From the NCBI RefSeq assembly GCF_021155775.2, contig NC_060234.1:4307283-4371282 (forward strand): a stretch of 64,000 bases of DNA, read 5' to 3'. The translations under genes and the position numbers were made by a program. This DNA is from Neodiprion pinetum (Eukaryota; Arthropoda; Insecta; Hymenoptera; Diprionidae). The notes below the pieces were generated by a model. It did no database searches. It had not been told where the DNA came from and saw only the letters and a list, made by a program, of their open reading frames with translations. This document shows positions 11,327-23,114 of the stretch, one piece after another. Numbering within the stretch: the stretch's first letter is position 1; each line of letters opens with the position of its first letter.

Positions 11327-14247
11327 TTAAAGTTCACTGTGTATCGCCTCGGTTGTCACCCTGACTTCTTCTTCGTGAAAATCGCTGCAGTCGACCGGGT
11401 GCTTGGCCTGAAAATGAACAAAGAATCCCGGAATCAACTCACACCGTCAATTCGAAATTAATGTGGATAACCATTGGAACCAATCAGTTTCCCCAACTTA
11501 CAAAGCAACGTTCGCTTTCGCTGACCGCCGCGTAAAGAGTCCAGAAATTTTGGCCTATTCTGTTGCTGAGGAACCAAGCGGCCGGGTAACTCGCGAACCT
11601 TGTTAGTCCTTGACGAAGCGTCGGTGACGGTTCCTTGTCCTTTTCGTTGATGACGCAGAGAATGTGGGCTGCACACTCTGGCCTTTTCGTGCCCCACTTG
11701 TAGGCTCGGTATACCTGAGGAAGTAAAATTTTGCTAACTAGTATCTCGACCAAGTGGCGGGTATGTGGAGGCAGTGATTACAGTAGCAAGAAAATCGAGC
11801 TTGTCGTTCTTAATGAGAGATCATAAACAAGCTCACCTTTAGCAAGGGCTCGATGAAATCGTTGTTCATGGTGTTACTGAGCTTGTTGCTGAGCTCGTTG
11901 GCGTTTATGTGAGAGACGATGAATCCCTTCTGCGAAGCCAGACTGGTCAGTTCCTGAAAGTAGGCCAAAGCCGGCCTGACGTACTTTTGACTGTCTATCT
12001 TCATGTTGAGGAACCGTTTGGCCGTTGCGTCGGTAAGCCTGAAAGGAAGCATCGAATTTTAGAGAACGTAATAAGCTTGTGCCAAGTCAAATTCTGTTTG
12101 CAATACCAACCTGGACAGACTCTCCGCTGGCTTGGCAGGATCGAACATAGCGGACTTTGGGTATCCTTGGGACTTTAGGAACCCGTTTCCAACGTACTGA
12201 ACGGTCGTGAGATACCGCTGTCGCGTGGCGGGGTCTGAAACGTGGGAAATCCAATCAGCAACGTAGTTCGTCAAGCTCCTGACCCACCGACGTCGAAAAC
12301 TTGGATTCTCGAAGCTCTGGAATATCTTCTCGTACTGCAGACTACCGTCCTGGTTGGTCATTGTACCAACGATATTAGCCAGCCCGCTGTTTTTCCACAG
12401 AGTTTGTCCAAGCTCCGAGTTACTGAAAGAGGTAGGTTATCAGATTTTTGAAATTAAGAAAATTTCACCATTAACACTGAACAGAGACAGTCAAGCGAGC
12501 GGATGACCACCACTCCTCAAGATCAGTGTACATCTGCCTTGACGATTTCGATGCTTTAACATCCACCATGACTTCAGGTGACTTCACGTAACTTCACAAG
12601 ACTCTGGGCGATTTCAACTGACTTGAAGCGACTTCATGATTTGACGGAAGTGACTCTGAATGACTTTACACGACTTTTTCTCACGGGGTGTACACCTGAC
12701 TTCAGGAGTGGTTATCCTCTCGGAGTCGAGCCGCACCTAAAGTGTTCCCACATGATGTGAGCGTTCTCTAAGATCGGAGGCAGGAACCAGGAGTGTCCGG
12801 AATGGTCGTGCTTCTTGACACCGCTGCTGCCTCCGGCGGAACCATCGCCTCCAAAGTTCTGGAGCAGCATGGGTAGGAATCCCATGATACCCTCAGCGTT
12901 GGCGCCGGGATTGTCTCCCATGAACATGCTGGCCATGTTGACCATGGTCTCAAAGTCGAAGCCCCCGTTTCCCTCGCTTTCGGATTCTCGTCTGCTCCTC
13001 GATGCTCCTTTACCACTTTGCATGAAACTCTCGAGTACGCTGTTGACCAATGGATTACCTCCACCCCGGCCACCGGCACCGGCTAGAAGACTTCCGATAC
13101 CGGACAAAATTTGACCGGCTCCGTTTCCGTTTCCACCTGCCAGCATCTCGTTCACCTTAAAATTTACAAGATTTGTGGTAAACAATCAACTGTCTTGTAT
13201 ACACATACATATGAAGTTTCATCAAGTTTATCGAATGAAAAATAGGCTATAGACGAGTAAGCACGCCGAAAGTGCCCCAACTCGAAATGGTTTCTGCAGG
13301 TGACCTATTGCGTTCGGTTTGTAAATGACTGACTCGTAACAAATTTCAGTCTTGTAACTCCATTTTACTCTGAGTTATCGTAAAAAAAAAAAAACGAGAT
13401 GTTCAGTTTTTACGATATATTCGCTGTTCTTACTTGAAAAATTGTTAAAAAAATTGCAGATCCAATAGACATCTGAGCACATGTTGAGGATTTTTTTTAC
13501 ATTTTTCAGTAGTAAGCTCTACCTTCTAAACATTCAAGTTGCTGATTTCCGGTGGACTTAGAGAGATGCTGTGCAATTTTTTTTTTTTTTTTAAATTTTC
13601 TCCAAAGGTGCGTCATTGTTTGAAAAAATTGAAATCCAATATTTTTTACTATCTTATGAGCATGACTTCAAGATAATTTTTTTCCACATACAGGAGTAGC
13701 ACAGATCACCAAAGTGTGTAATCAGTTTGAGAGAAATTTTCTCATTGAACGTTACATTCCCAAGTTTTTGAACATTAAACTCTGCAATACAATGCTTATT
13801 TTACGAGTTTAACTTGTGTTATTGTTTGCCGCCATTAGCATTTTATCAAGTCCCGTGAGATTTTACAGATTCAACTAAACCTCGAATGACGCGAATATAA
13901 GTTCATGGATATCAAACGTGTTTACAGAATTCATTGGAATCCGAACAGTGTTGTAAACGGCATAAATAACACAGCCGTAACTTTAGCGGCGAAAATTCCC
14001 GTTACCGAGATCGTGACTAAAAAGCGTCTAATTTGGCGACGATTTCGGTGTGAATCCTCACCTGCTTTCCGGCACCGGATTGCATGAAAGCACTTGCCAT
14101 GCCTTGAAGTCCTCCGACAGTTTCCTTGTCGTTAAAAAGAGCCCGAGCAGCTTCGACCAATGCGGCCGCAGCATCGCCTTCGGAATCTTCTTCGCAGGAT
14201 ACGAGTCCTGCGCAGAGGAAGAATATCGCTATCCTGATGATCCGCAT
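11327..14247 (-). CDS. Secreted protein of unrecognised family, Gly/Met-rich middle and Cys-containing C-terminus, 470 aa
   Basis: Six minus-strand exons join in phase: 14247-14062, 13155-12737, 12422-12111, 12038-11837, 11714-11502 and 11407-11327 (1,413 nt with TAA). The start MRIIRIAIFFLCAGLVSC is a signal peptide; the ATG lies 9 nt after a 3' splice site (tttcag), so an untranslated exon lies upstream. After an acidic, Ala-rich segment, two related motifs appear, ASAFMQSGAGKQ and LESFMQSGKGAS, in a Gly-rich region (GGNGNGAGQ, GAGGRGGG). An RSRR|E site at about residues 115-118 fits furin-type processing. The C-terminal half is globular-looking, with Trp-rich NYVADWISHVSDP and four Cys (ECAA, LCV, RCF, DCS) that could form two disulfides. 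I do not know the family and assign no function. Intron 1 (13156-14061) is AT-rich with nothing recognisable. Confidence 0.82.
12550..12700. repeat. Degenerate short tandem repeat built on GACTTCA
   Basis: Inside intron 2 of the secreted-protein gene, variants of TGACTTCA recur roughly every 11-16 bases (GACTTCAGG, AACTTCACA, GACTTGAAG, GACTTCATG, GACTCTGAA, GACTTTACA). The phase drifts, so this is a decayed minisatellite, not a clean array. Confidence 0.65.
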
Positions 14248-14580
14248 GGTGTAAAACTGAAACAAAAACTGAGGTCACAGACTCGTCTGGGTCGAAAGGC
14301 TCGGCGGAATCTCGAGTCGAGTTCGATACGCGAATTCCGATACCTAATTTGAAGTCAAAAAGAGCGGTTTGTGGTTTTTTAGAGGCCCGAAATCGACGTC
14401 TCGAAACCGCTCGCTGCTGGCGCTTCTCGTGTCTCAGGAAGTCGTTGAGCGATTCGAATTTTTACCGTTGTTATACGCGATAGCGGGACTCCAAGTGACG
14501 ACAGAGCCGCTTACGAACCACGACTAACGACCGGCTAGGTTTGTTCTGACGGACGGCTAATTAATGCAGTATAATTTCGA
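14248..14580 (-). promoter_or_regulatory. 5' leader and promoter region of the secreted-protein gene
   Basis: Upstream of the start codon a 3' splice site (14258-14257) implies a noncoding first exon. A possible donor (acaacg|gtaaaa read on the minus strand) lies near 14465. The stretch is richer in CpG than the AT-rich DNA beyond it. No core promoter motif stands out. Confidence 0.4.
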
Positions 14581-14710
14581 TGGAACTGCGCTGACGAAGT
14601 CAGGTTAGGCTTAGGTCAGGAATTAGCGCCGGCTCAAGATCGGCGCGTTATTGTGCGGCGGTTAAGCGGATATCAAATTCCCGGACCTGAAAGTCGAGTT
14701 AAAGGAAAAG

Positions 14711-14743
14711 GAGAGAAGAGAGAGAGAGAAAGAGAAAGATAGA
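14711..14743. repeat. GA-rich microsatellite
   Basis: Interrupted (GA)n purine tract. Confidence 0.85.
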
Positions 14744-16761
14744 TGACGTTTTTTTCCCCCGAGAATATACGTTTCATGCGTCAATATGAAGCAACGGTAT
14801 CTTCTTAGTCATATCCGAATTTTTTAGTCATTATAAAGTTCAGCTCGGGTGGGGTATAAAAATACGAATGACCAAAAAAATCGACGGGATGAAATACCGA
14901 AAGTCAAACTAGCGACGGGTAAAAACTCAGAAACACCATAGATACGAAAACTTGTCGAAAAGTAAAAATTGAGAACGCAAAAGTGTATAAATAAATTCAT
15001 TTATTAATACCGAATTATTATTTATTTATTTTTTTTTTTTTTCGTTTTGGCAAAAAGGCAAAATGTCGATTTGCGAAAATACCGAACAGTCGAAAAGCGG
15101 ACTTTTCTAATCTCAGACTCGTGCCTTTGTCGAAAATCTACGAATCCAAGTTTATAAATAACGACGCGAAAGGTCAAAATCCCGGAACCTCCCAAGTACA
15201 GAATGGCCAAAATTGGACTTTGACCTTAACCCGTTCGTTCAGCGCTATCGTGTTTAATATCCACCGACGTGTTTGTTTTTCTTTTTCTGACCTTTTGGTT
15301 TATAGAAATTTTATCCTACCATCATTATTTTATTACAATATCACCGTTAGCCCACAACGACCGATTTGGTATAAAGCGTATCGTGCATGCCTATTTTCTA
15401 CTCCCAACATCACAGTGCTTACATTGTCTTCTCTCTGGCACTTCGCGGGCCTGAAACGTTCGGTCGAAGATTGCTGGTCATTCAAATCTAGACTGTACAC
15501 TGACCCGCGCAACTCGACCCCGCGGGACTTGTCCGCACTCAAGGAAAAAACAAAACAAAACAAAAAAAAAAAAGGCGGAATGACTGATAAATGAATTTTT
15601 ATGACGATTGTTAAAAAACCAACGGATCGAAGTCAGCATTATTTTTGTTTCTTTAGTGAATATACGAAACAGGTTACGAATTTTATGAATTTTACCATAC
15701 AAACTGACATTTTTGTCAGTTTCAAAATTGTCGATTAATTCAAGAAATTTTCCAAACGAATATCGAATCGCATTGCGAAGAAGAAGAGTTGGAAATTTTT
15801 TACATTCTTGGATGATTCTCCGAAAGAAAAACTTTTGTTTACTTGAAAACGATTTCTTTAAAATTTTGTTTCGTACGAAATGGAGCAAAAGTCAATTAAT
15901 AAAAAATTCTAAAATCCAGCAAACTGTCCAGAATCATAATAAAAGTTGACATCAGAATCGAGGCTTGAATCCTGAAAGAAATAATTCCGCTACGCGCCCG
16001 TCACTTTCATCTTAAACATAAATAATTGGCAAAAATTTTTTGGTAAAAATTAACGAACTTTTTTTTTACTCTGAGGGGATCCGCGAAAAAAAAGTAGTAG
16101 TAAAAAGAAATTAAGATGAATGTGCATCGACGCGACAGGCAATCTGTTACACGATGCTTGGACAGGTGAGATGAGTCGTATTCACATGATTCTAAACGAC
16201 ATCCATTCCCTGGGGATTTATTAAAAAAAATAATTGAATCGGCGCTGTAATCGAGATAAAAAACGTTGTTTTCACATAATTTTATGTCTTGTGTGGCTTG
16301 GAGTGTGATTGGCACGGATCAATTTGTTTTGCGATATTGTTGCAGTTGGAAAAAAAGTTAATGGGAAGTGATCGTGTGGGCCTTGGAGACGTGCATGCAT
16401 TGTTAGACGCCAATGTAACGGTTCTCTACCAATGGCGAATTTAATGCGCACCAAATTCATCGGGTACGTGTCGATATGCGTGCTGACGATTATGTCGGTG
16501 TATAATATATTCCGATAAAGTTTCGAAGGACGACCTTTTAAAATTTATCCGACTATCTGTAGGTGCCTATTCAACTCGAAATTGTACATAATCGAACAAC
16601 TCCGCGGTACTTATTAAGCCTGCATACGCTAATCTTGATTGCCCTGTCGAACGCGTAATTTTCGAAACAAGTTCTCGATGCACGTTGTGTAATTCATACC
16701 TACGAAGTTCTAATCATCTTCTGAAATAACAGTGTTGAAATAAATGAGGCCACGTGTGAGA

Positions 16762-16786
16762 TGGAGAGAGAGAGAAAGAGAGAAAC
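16762..16786. repeat. GA-rich microsatellite
   Basis: Short interrupted (GA)n tract in gene-free DNA. Confidence 0.8.
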
Positions 16787-18759
16787 GGACGGGAGAATAA
16801 TTGTATTGAAAGATCCATGGCGGGCAAAATAGTTTCTTTAGAAAATTATTGCCAAAAGCAAACTTTGCTAATGTTCGTAGATACGAGCCGTGAGAAAAGT
16901 GTGCGAAATATCTTTCTTGCGTATTTGCCAATCGAATATATACGACGCACGAACGTATTTTCGATACATCTAACGGTTGTTCCTCGTCCACTTCGAGTCT
17001 TGAAAAATAACGCTAATTGATTCGATGGTTGAACGTTCGCCAATTGTTCAGTTTTTCTTTTAGTTAGATAATAATTCGTAATCCTAGGATAATTTTTGAT
17101 AAAACAAAAACGAGACTAATTATTGACGAGAATGATATTTTATTTATTTGTGTTCTATAGATTTATCTACCAAGTGGATTCTAACAAACTTCCATGACGG
17201 GAATGGTTGTCGGTGTGCGAAGTCAAAATGAAAACTTTAGGAACTGAAAAATGTGAAAATTGTATTTCTCTCATTTGTAAATTCGAGTATAACGAGGACG
17301 ATTGGCTTACGTTTGCGTAGAGGTTATCGCAAATGCATTATGGGTAAGTGCACCCTTGTGTTAGCAGATAGCAAATACTAGTATTTCTGAAAAGTAACGT
17401 CGTTCAATAACCGGTTTCCTGTATGTATGAGTTCGTTAAAAATATAGTGCACAAAGAAAATTTCCTTATCGTTTGTCGGAATTTCTTTACCACGGCTCCA
17501 GGAGTAGGTTATGCGATATTCGAACAATTGTGTGTCATCAAAAAATACACCTTGCGGGGAAAAAAATAATTAATTACTTGCATTCAAGTTGAAATCGTTC
17601 CATAGACAGTTTTTATTGTAACGGTAAAACAAAATTTTATCGTATCACATAACTTGTGTTTGGTTATGCTAAATGAATTATTCAACAAGCCGTGTTCAAA
17701 TAAAATTTATTTGCTCGAAACAAACTTGTACAAACATTTGTCCGAGTGTGGTTATTGAAACCGTTGCTTTGTCTTTTGCGAAACATATTTATATTATTTC
17801 TTTCACCGCTTCAGGTTATTTAATTTATCATTCACGTTTTTACTTTAAATATTGCTCAACAAAGTTCGTAAATATTATTCGAAAGACTTTTTGGTAACGT
17901 TACAGCGATTCGAGATATCAAGTTTTTTTCCTCCTTCAATAATTTACAAATCAGATTATACTCATTTTTTAACTACCCAATACAACGGTCATTTGTACAC
18001 AGTGCAAAATTTTAGCTGCGCGAGCATCAATGAATATTTATCGATGATTAGAAGACTATCATTCATGCCCCTGTTCTGAATTGACTTCGATACACGACGT
18101 AAATTAATAGCTTTCGCGGATTTCTATATCTGCAGTTGAAACTCGATGTAATTTTTACGGTGACTAGAAGTAACGTTATCTTTTCAAGTGTTACACTAAT
18201 TTATTAACCACATTTTCAATTCGATTTTGAAAAATAAAGAGGAAAAATATATTGAAAGAGTCCGGTATTTTCACGTCCTTGTATAATATCTTAAGCTTGA
18301 GTTCGCGGTTGATGAAGAAAGATTTACAAATTATTCCTGCTAAAATTTATCAATTCTGTCCACAAGACCAGAGAACTTGAAAAATCTTTCATATCTGCAG
18401 TTCAAATAATGAGCCGATGAATTCTCGAAGAGCTATGCAGTTTAGGTGCACTAACGAATTTATTTTATTGTTAATTCTACTTCACAATCTCTGTTAACAA
18501 ACTGTTAACAACAAGAAGACTCAAAACACAGTGAAGACTTCCGAGAGTTTTACTGATTCTTTTTCGATTCCGTCTATCCAACGATCACTGTGATATCCTA
18601 TGTTGCAACTTGATATTTCACACCGCAAACTTAGATCGTCGACCGACGATTCGTAGACCAGACCTGGTATACCTTATGAAAGTCAATTCTAACCCCTTGA
18701 TGAATAGCCTGGGCAAGAATGCAGTTTGGTATTCACAGTGCCGTAATAGTAGTCCAACG

Positions 18760-19150
18760 GTTTAGGACAAGCAAATAGAAAATGGTATATTTTAACGAGG
18801 AATCCAAGCCTCCAGATCGTGGACTTACAAACGATCCGCGAGACAAAGATAAAGAAAAAACAAACCGTGTCACCACACTCGCAAAGGGCGAAAGACACTT
18901 TTGCATCGTTAGCAGAAATGTCACATTCCAGGTGCACGCGGGGACTTTGGACCGGACCCAGGCAAAGCGTCTCGCTGTGATTGCTGGCCATCCGGTACAC
19001 ATGAGCCACGAACAATTTTCACGCACCAAATGTCAGTGCATCCAGATTATCGCGAGACTTGAGATCCAGTCTGGCCTCTGATCGACATGTGGCGCGACTT
19101 GCTCGGTGATAACCCAACGATCAACTTACCATGAAATTTCAGGTGTTTCC
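18760..19150. repeat. Highly conserved block of the duplication, copy A
   Basis: About 390 bp that matches 23305-23690 with only scattered differences, clearly better than other parts of the duplication. It is more GC-rich than its surroundings and open in three frames. A plus-strand frame ends at the same TGA in both copies but has TAG two codons upstream of the local ATG. Two minus-strand frames are also open. I cannot say whether it is an exon, a regulatory element or a gene-conversion tract. Confidence 0.65.
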
Positions 19151-19611
19151 TGGCACAATTTCCAAAAACGAATGATCGAACGAGCAGCAATTAATCACCC
19201 TTAATAACCGATGATCAGGACACTGTGTTACCTCCTCTATTGGGTATTTCTCATCTGTTTCGCACTGTGATTGTCGATGCACTCGAGGCAGACGAGACTA
19301 GCGCCGTGGCGATACTGACATTGAACGTGGCTCGAGCAACGGTACTTACCAGCCTACCTGGGCCCCGTAGGTATGTACCTGATGCCCAGGTTCCAGCTCT
19401 CCGAGACTCTGACGGTCGGTTCTCTCACGGCGTGAGTTTCGGACTCGCTTCTTAGGCGAGTCACTGACCCGATGAAAATTAGGGAACGGTCACTCTACTC
19501 TGCGCCGCCTCTACCTGCCTTCGATGACCATCGCGGCCAGCTACGCAAGGCACGCGCTTATTTAGTAAGAATGTGTAAATTTGTACCCGCAGTGACCGGC
19601 GCGAAATTAGC

Positions 19612-19661
19612 CAGAGAGAAAAAAGAGAGAAAAAGAGAAAGAGAGAGAGAGAGAGAGAAAG
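19612..19661. repeat. GA-rich microsatellite
   Basis: Interrupted (GA)n/(GAAA)n purine tract within the extra DNA of duplication copy A. Confidence 0.9.
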
Positions 19662-20873
19662 GCGTTTATTTAAGAATGTCCTGGAGTGGTGAGCCCCCTA
19701 GGGACAACTCCGGTGTACAATGAATGGTACTTACTCTCGATGATATGTATGAAAAAAAAATACATAAGAAATATAAACGTTTAAAAAAAATGTATAATAA
19801 CTTTGAACTAAATATATAACTCATACTACTCTACCACAATACAAAATAGAGAACATAAGTAGAAAATAAAGGATATCAAAATATAAGGCATAAGTGCTTC
19901 TGATATAGTTGTAAGAATTTCTCAGACTGTTTAAATAATTTCGCAGTTTCGACTTCAGAGAGAGAGAGAGAAGGAAATCCATTGAAAGATCGCCGGAATT
20001 TCTTATACATAGTACCGTAGTATCGCATTCTTTGTCTCTTCGCTTACCGTTTCTTTATTCCGAATCAAGATCCATTTATACACCGATTACGCGTAACGTC
20101 TAGCGTAATTTGTGCAAGTTTAAAAAATATTCCGTTGAAATTAACACGTACCGACGTAAAGTTGATCTTTCAATTTCCTTACATTCACTGGTAGCGTGAA
20201 TGACGTATTTGAGCAAATGTGTCAAACGGTGAATTTTCAACGATGTTAAAAACCTTAAAGCACTTTAAAACTGTTTATCAATTTTTATAGTTTGATAAAT
20301 GCTAAGCGTCTGTTATTTACTTGGTTAAGGGATTAACGGTACAATGACTGCTCATCAGACGTCGCATGAGGCTAAATCTTCTCGCGACAAAGGGACTGGA
20401 ACTGTGGTTAGGTCAGAATTTTCGACCGATCTGGAGCACGTCACGAACTTCTGAAGAGATATGATCAAGAGTTTCAAAAGGTACCTTACAATTAGAAGAC
20501 ACTTGTAGATAGGATCTGCGTATCTATTACCGTTTAAAAAACCGACCAATGAGACTAGACTAGGTAAAATTCATAACCAAACATCCATTCGTCGGATTCG
20601 CCTTGACCTCGATGGTATTGTAGCTATGAAATGCAAATGAGGAGTAATTTCATGGTCAGGTCTACTCATTACCCGGTCCTCTTTCTAGCAATAATCGTAT
20701 CCTACACGAGAATTCGCGTTTGCGTAAATGAAGAGGGCGGATCATCAATGAATAAAAATGTGTCACTAGTCAGGTTAAAGTATGCATATCGGTGTCTATA
20801 CATTGACGCTACTGGAATTCACTGGTCAGTTTTCAGTGGAAACTAATTGGACCGAATTCGAGTCGCGTACAAA

Positions 20874-20947
20874 ATGACTTCATCATCGTACCCAGACAGT
20901 AGCAGCGTCATTTATTACTCGTCAGTTCCGTCATGATTCGTATAATA
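20874..20947 (+). pseudogene. Odorant receptor remnant
   Basis: Aligned with the intact odorant receptor at 24382, this keeps the first 12-13 codons (ATG ... PDSSSV) and then jumps directly to the last about 37 nt of exon 2, followed by the same GTGAGG donor and intron 2 sequence. About 850 bp equivalent to 24421-25270, including intron 1 and most of exon 2, is missing. The remaining frame then meets TGA. Exon 3 has no counterpart downstream (21230 onward is unrelated). The gene is dead in this copy. Confidence 0.8.
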
Positions 20948-22264
20948 GGTGAGGAGACCATCGGGACTTGAGTCTCAGATGAGCATTGGGCAGTCGTCAA
21001 TTTGAAAAGAACATAACTTGACAAACGTCATTCCGTTGGGAACAGTCACTGAACTATTTTCTTCATGACTGTCTTCGGTATCCACTATAATATTTTAAAT
21101 CAAAGATATTCATTTTGAAAAAAGTTGAGTGGATAAGAATAACTGCCAGAATACTGTGATATTTGATGATAATATATCTTCTTCTTGAGTCTTTGCAGCT
21201 ACTTTTGCCAAAAAGATAGTTTTTGACATGATCAAATTTCCACAGATTAATGTATCGGCAAGCTACATACGCCGCTTTCGTTGCAAAAACATGACGAAAC
21301 TGCAGATCTTTATAGCGAGTCACATCAATATACTTCCTTTTTTTTTACAATTTTGTGGGATTCATATACGCTGCCTTTGTAACGCAGTTTGCAAAAAGAC
21401 GGTTTTTGTCTTCTGTCATACGACGAGAATTTTCAGAATAACGGGTATCTCGAAATACAGATTGTGTCCGGATGAAATTTCATTCTAAACCTGTAACCCT
21501 AATAAGAATGGATCAAAGCCATTAATTATAACGTGCGACTCGATAATTCAACAATAGTATTACTCACATGCGGTAAACAATCGTATTAATCATCCTACTC
21601 ACACTCAGGATCATTGAACTCTGCAAGATCATTATCATGCATTGGTCACGAAAAGTACCGATTAATCTCTTCCCGAGAATCGTTCTGCCGACATAAACAC
21701 TGAAATGAAGAAAAAAAGTAAAGATGTTCGAGCAGACTTCTGTTCGGTTGGAAACCTAATAAATCATTACGTGACGGTTGAGTGCATTTCACTCGTGTCT
21801 GAAGAGGTTAGCCACGGTAATTTTAATCGTAGTTTCAATCAGCAATTATATTACTTTTACTAGCAGCCAGGAACGAATTATTCATAACCGAAACTGGGTT
21901 AGGATTCGTATGAGGACTCCTGGCACAAAAACGCGATAAAACAATCGCGATATTGGAAAAACCGGTTCGACTGACGTGCATTGAATTATGAACTCGTAAT
22001 AATCGATCGGCTTCTGTAGAATTGCGATAATTAACTAAGGCATCCGGTTTTTGCTCAGCCTTATCACCCGAAGCGTATATTTACAGGGTTGCAATCGTTG
22101 TTTTGTAATCACGTATGCGTAACGAGAGCCCGTCAATCGTTGCGATCCATTCCAACTCCAATCGCGCATACGGCATTGCAGATGTAATCTGTCGACACTT
22201 TCGCTGACTGGGCAGTGATGGAACAGTATTCGTATAAATAAAAATCAGCTGCCTCGGGAGAATA

Positions 22265-22286
22265 AAAAAAAAAAAAAAAAAAAAAC
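22265..22286. repeat. Poly(A) tract
   Basis: About 20 consecutive A in duplication copy A. No adjacent retroelement body was recognised. Confidence 0.85.
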
Positions 22287-22510
22287 AGAATTAAAAAGTA
22301 GAAACCATAACGTAATCAAGACTCATCAATTTCTTTCGACCATTATCGTGCGACGAGTTGTTGACTGTTGGAACGGATATTGTGATTTCCAATCGTTACT
22401 CAATACGCGCAAATGGAATGTTTTTTAATGCTGGGTAGAATCATGAATATAAGGGACATGTCACTGGATGTATGGAGGGTTCGTTGCGCGGCGTGGGATT
22501 GATGGGAAGT

Positions 22511-22760
22511 CTATATGAACAGCGTTCGAGCCATCGATCCTTTGAAATCTGATTGAATAATGTACGTATGATCGACTATCCTCTGTGGGGCTTTGATCAA
22601 TGACTGACACAGACACGCTTTAACCGTAACATCCTTATCTCTCAGCCTCTGTGTCTCGGTAAAGGCATTGCAAAGCGTGAAGCACCATCCGTTTAGCATC
22701 TGCCAGTCGTCTTGAAGCAGGACATTATACCTCGTAACTTCAGTCGACTGTGAAACAATA
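22511..22760 (-). other. Minus-strand open segment shared by both duplication copies
   Basis: Read on the minus strand after a good 3' splice signal (gtttcacag), the frame STEVTRYNVLLQDDW and onwards stays open to 22511. The counterpart near 27360-27470 reads STDVTRYNVLLRDDW and continues MLNGWCFTLCNA in both copies. About 43 codons are alignable before the copies diverge. No family is recognised. It may be a fragment of a coding exon carried along in the duplication or simply an open noncoding stretch. Confidence 0.35.
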
Positions 22761-23114
22761 ATAATCTTTGCGAGTAATCGTGAGAGAGAACCGTTATACT
22801 TTGCACGTTATTTGAGATGGGAAAAAAATTAAAAATGTATCGGCGCGATATTTAAAACACGGAAAAGTATTTTATTACTACTATACTTATATTATTACAT
22901 CCCTCAAAAAGCACCATACACGGTAAAAAAGTCTTGCGGCATGTACGTTAAAGTGGAAACTACCAACAAAAAATTTACTTTGCAATTTGGAAACTACCAA
23001 AATTGCAATAACATTCAAACAAGTACCAGCAATAATGCTAACTAAAGCCGAGCAATTTTTGACATAAAAAGTTTGTTTTTCCAAGAACTATTCAATACAA
23101 TGATACTCTGCCTT

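Larger units (their letters stand above)
14581..18604. other. Four kilobases without a recognisable gene
   Basis: AT-rich DNA with many A/T runs, purine tracts and two GA microsatellites. ORFs up to about 157 codons exist (for example 15121-15594) but show no known motif or splice-supported continuation, and overlapping frames are equally open. I see no tRNA, transposon end or conserved block. Confidence 0.55.
18605..22844 (+). repeat. Segmental duplication, copy A (odorant receptor gene lost)
   Basis: Copy A aligns in the same orientation and order with 23115-27550. Matching blocks are 18605-19420 with 23115-23960, 20445-20947 with 23945-24420 plus 25271-25330, 20948-21210 with 25308-25570, and 22670-22844 with 27360-27550. 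Differences include an extra stretch of about 1 kb in copy A (19420-20440, holding GA repeats) and loss of most odorant receptor coding sequence. Identity varies by block, from roughly 80% to about 96% by eye. Between 21230 and 22500 I find little correspondence. Confidence 0.8.

Noticed and set aside
15121..15594. 157-codon ORF as a gene
   Set aside because: No recognisable motif, low-complexity Lys/Gln tail from an A-rich run, competing open frames on both strands, and no splice context.
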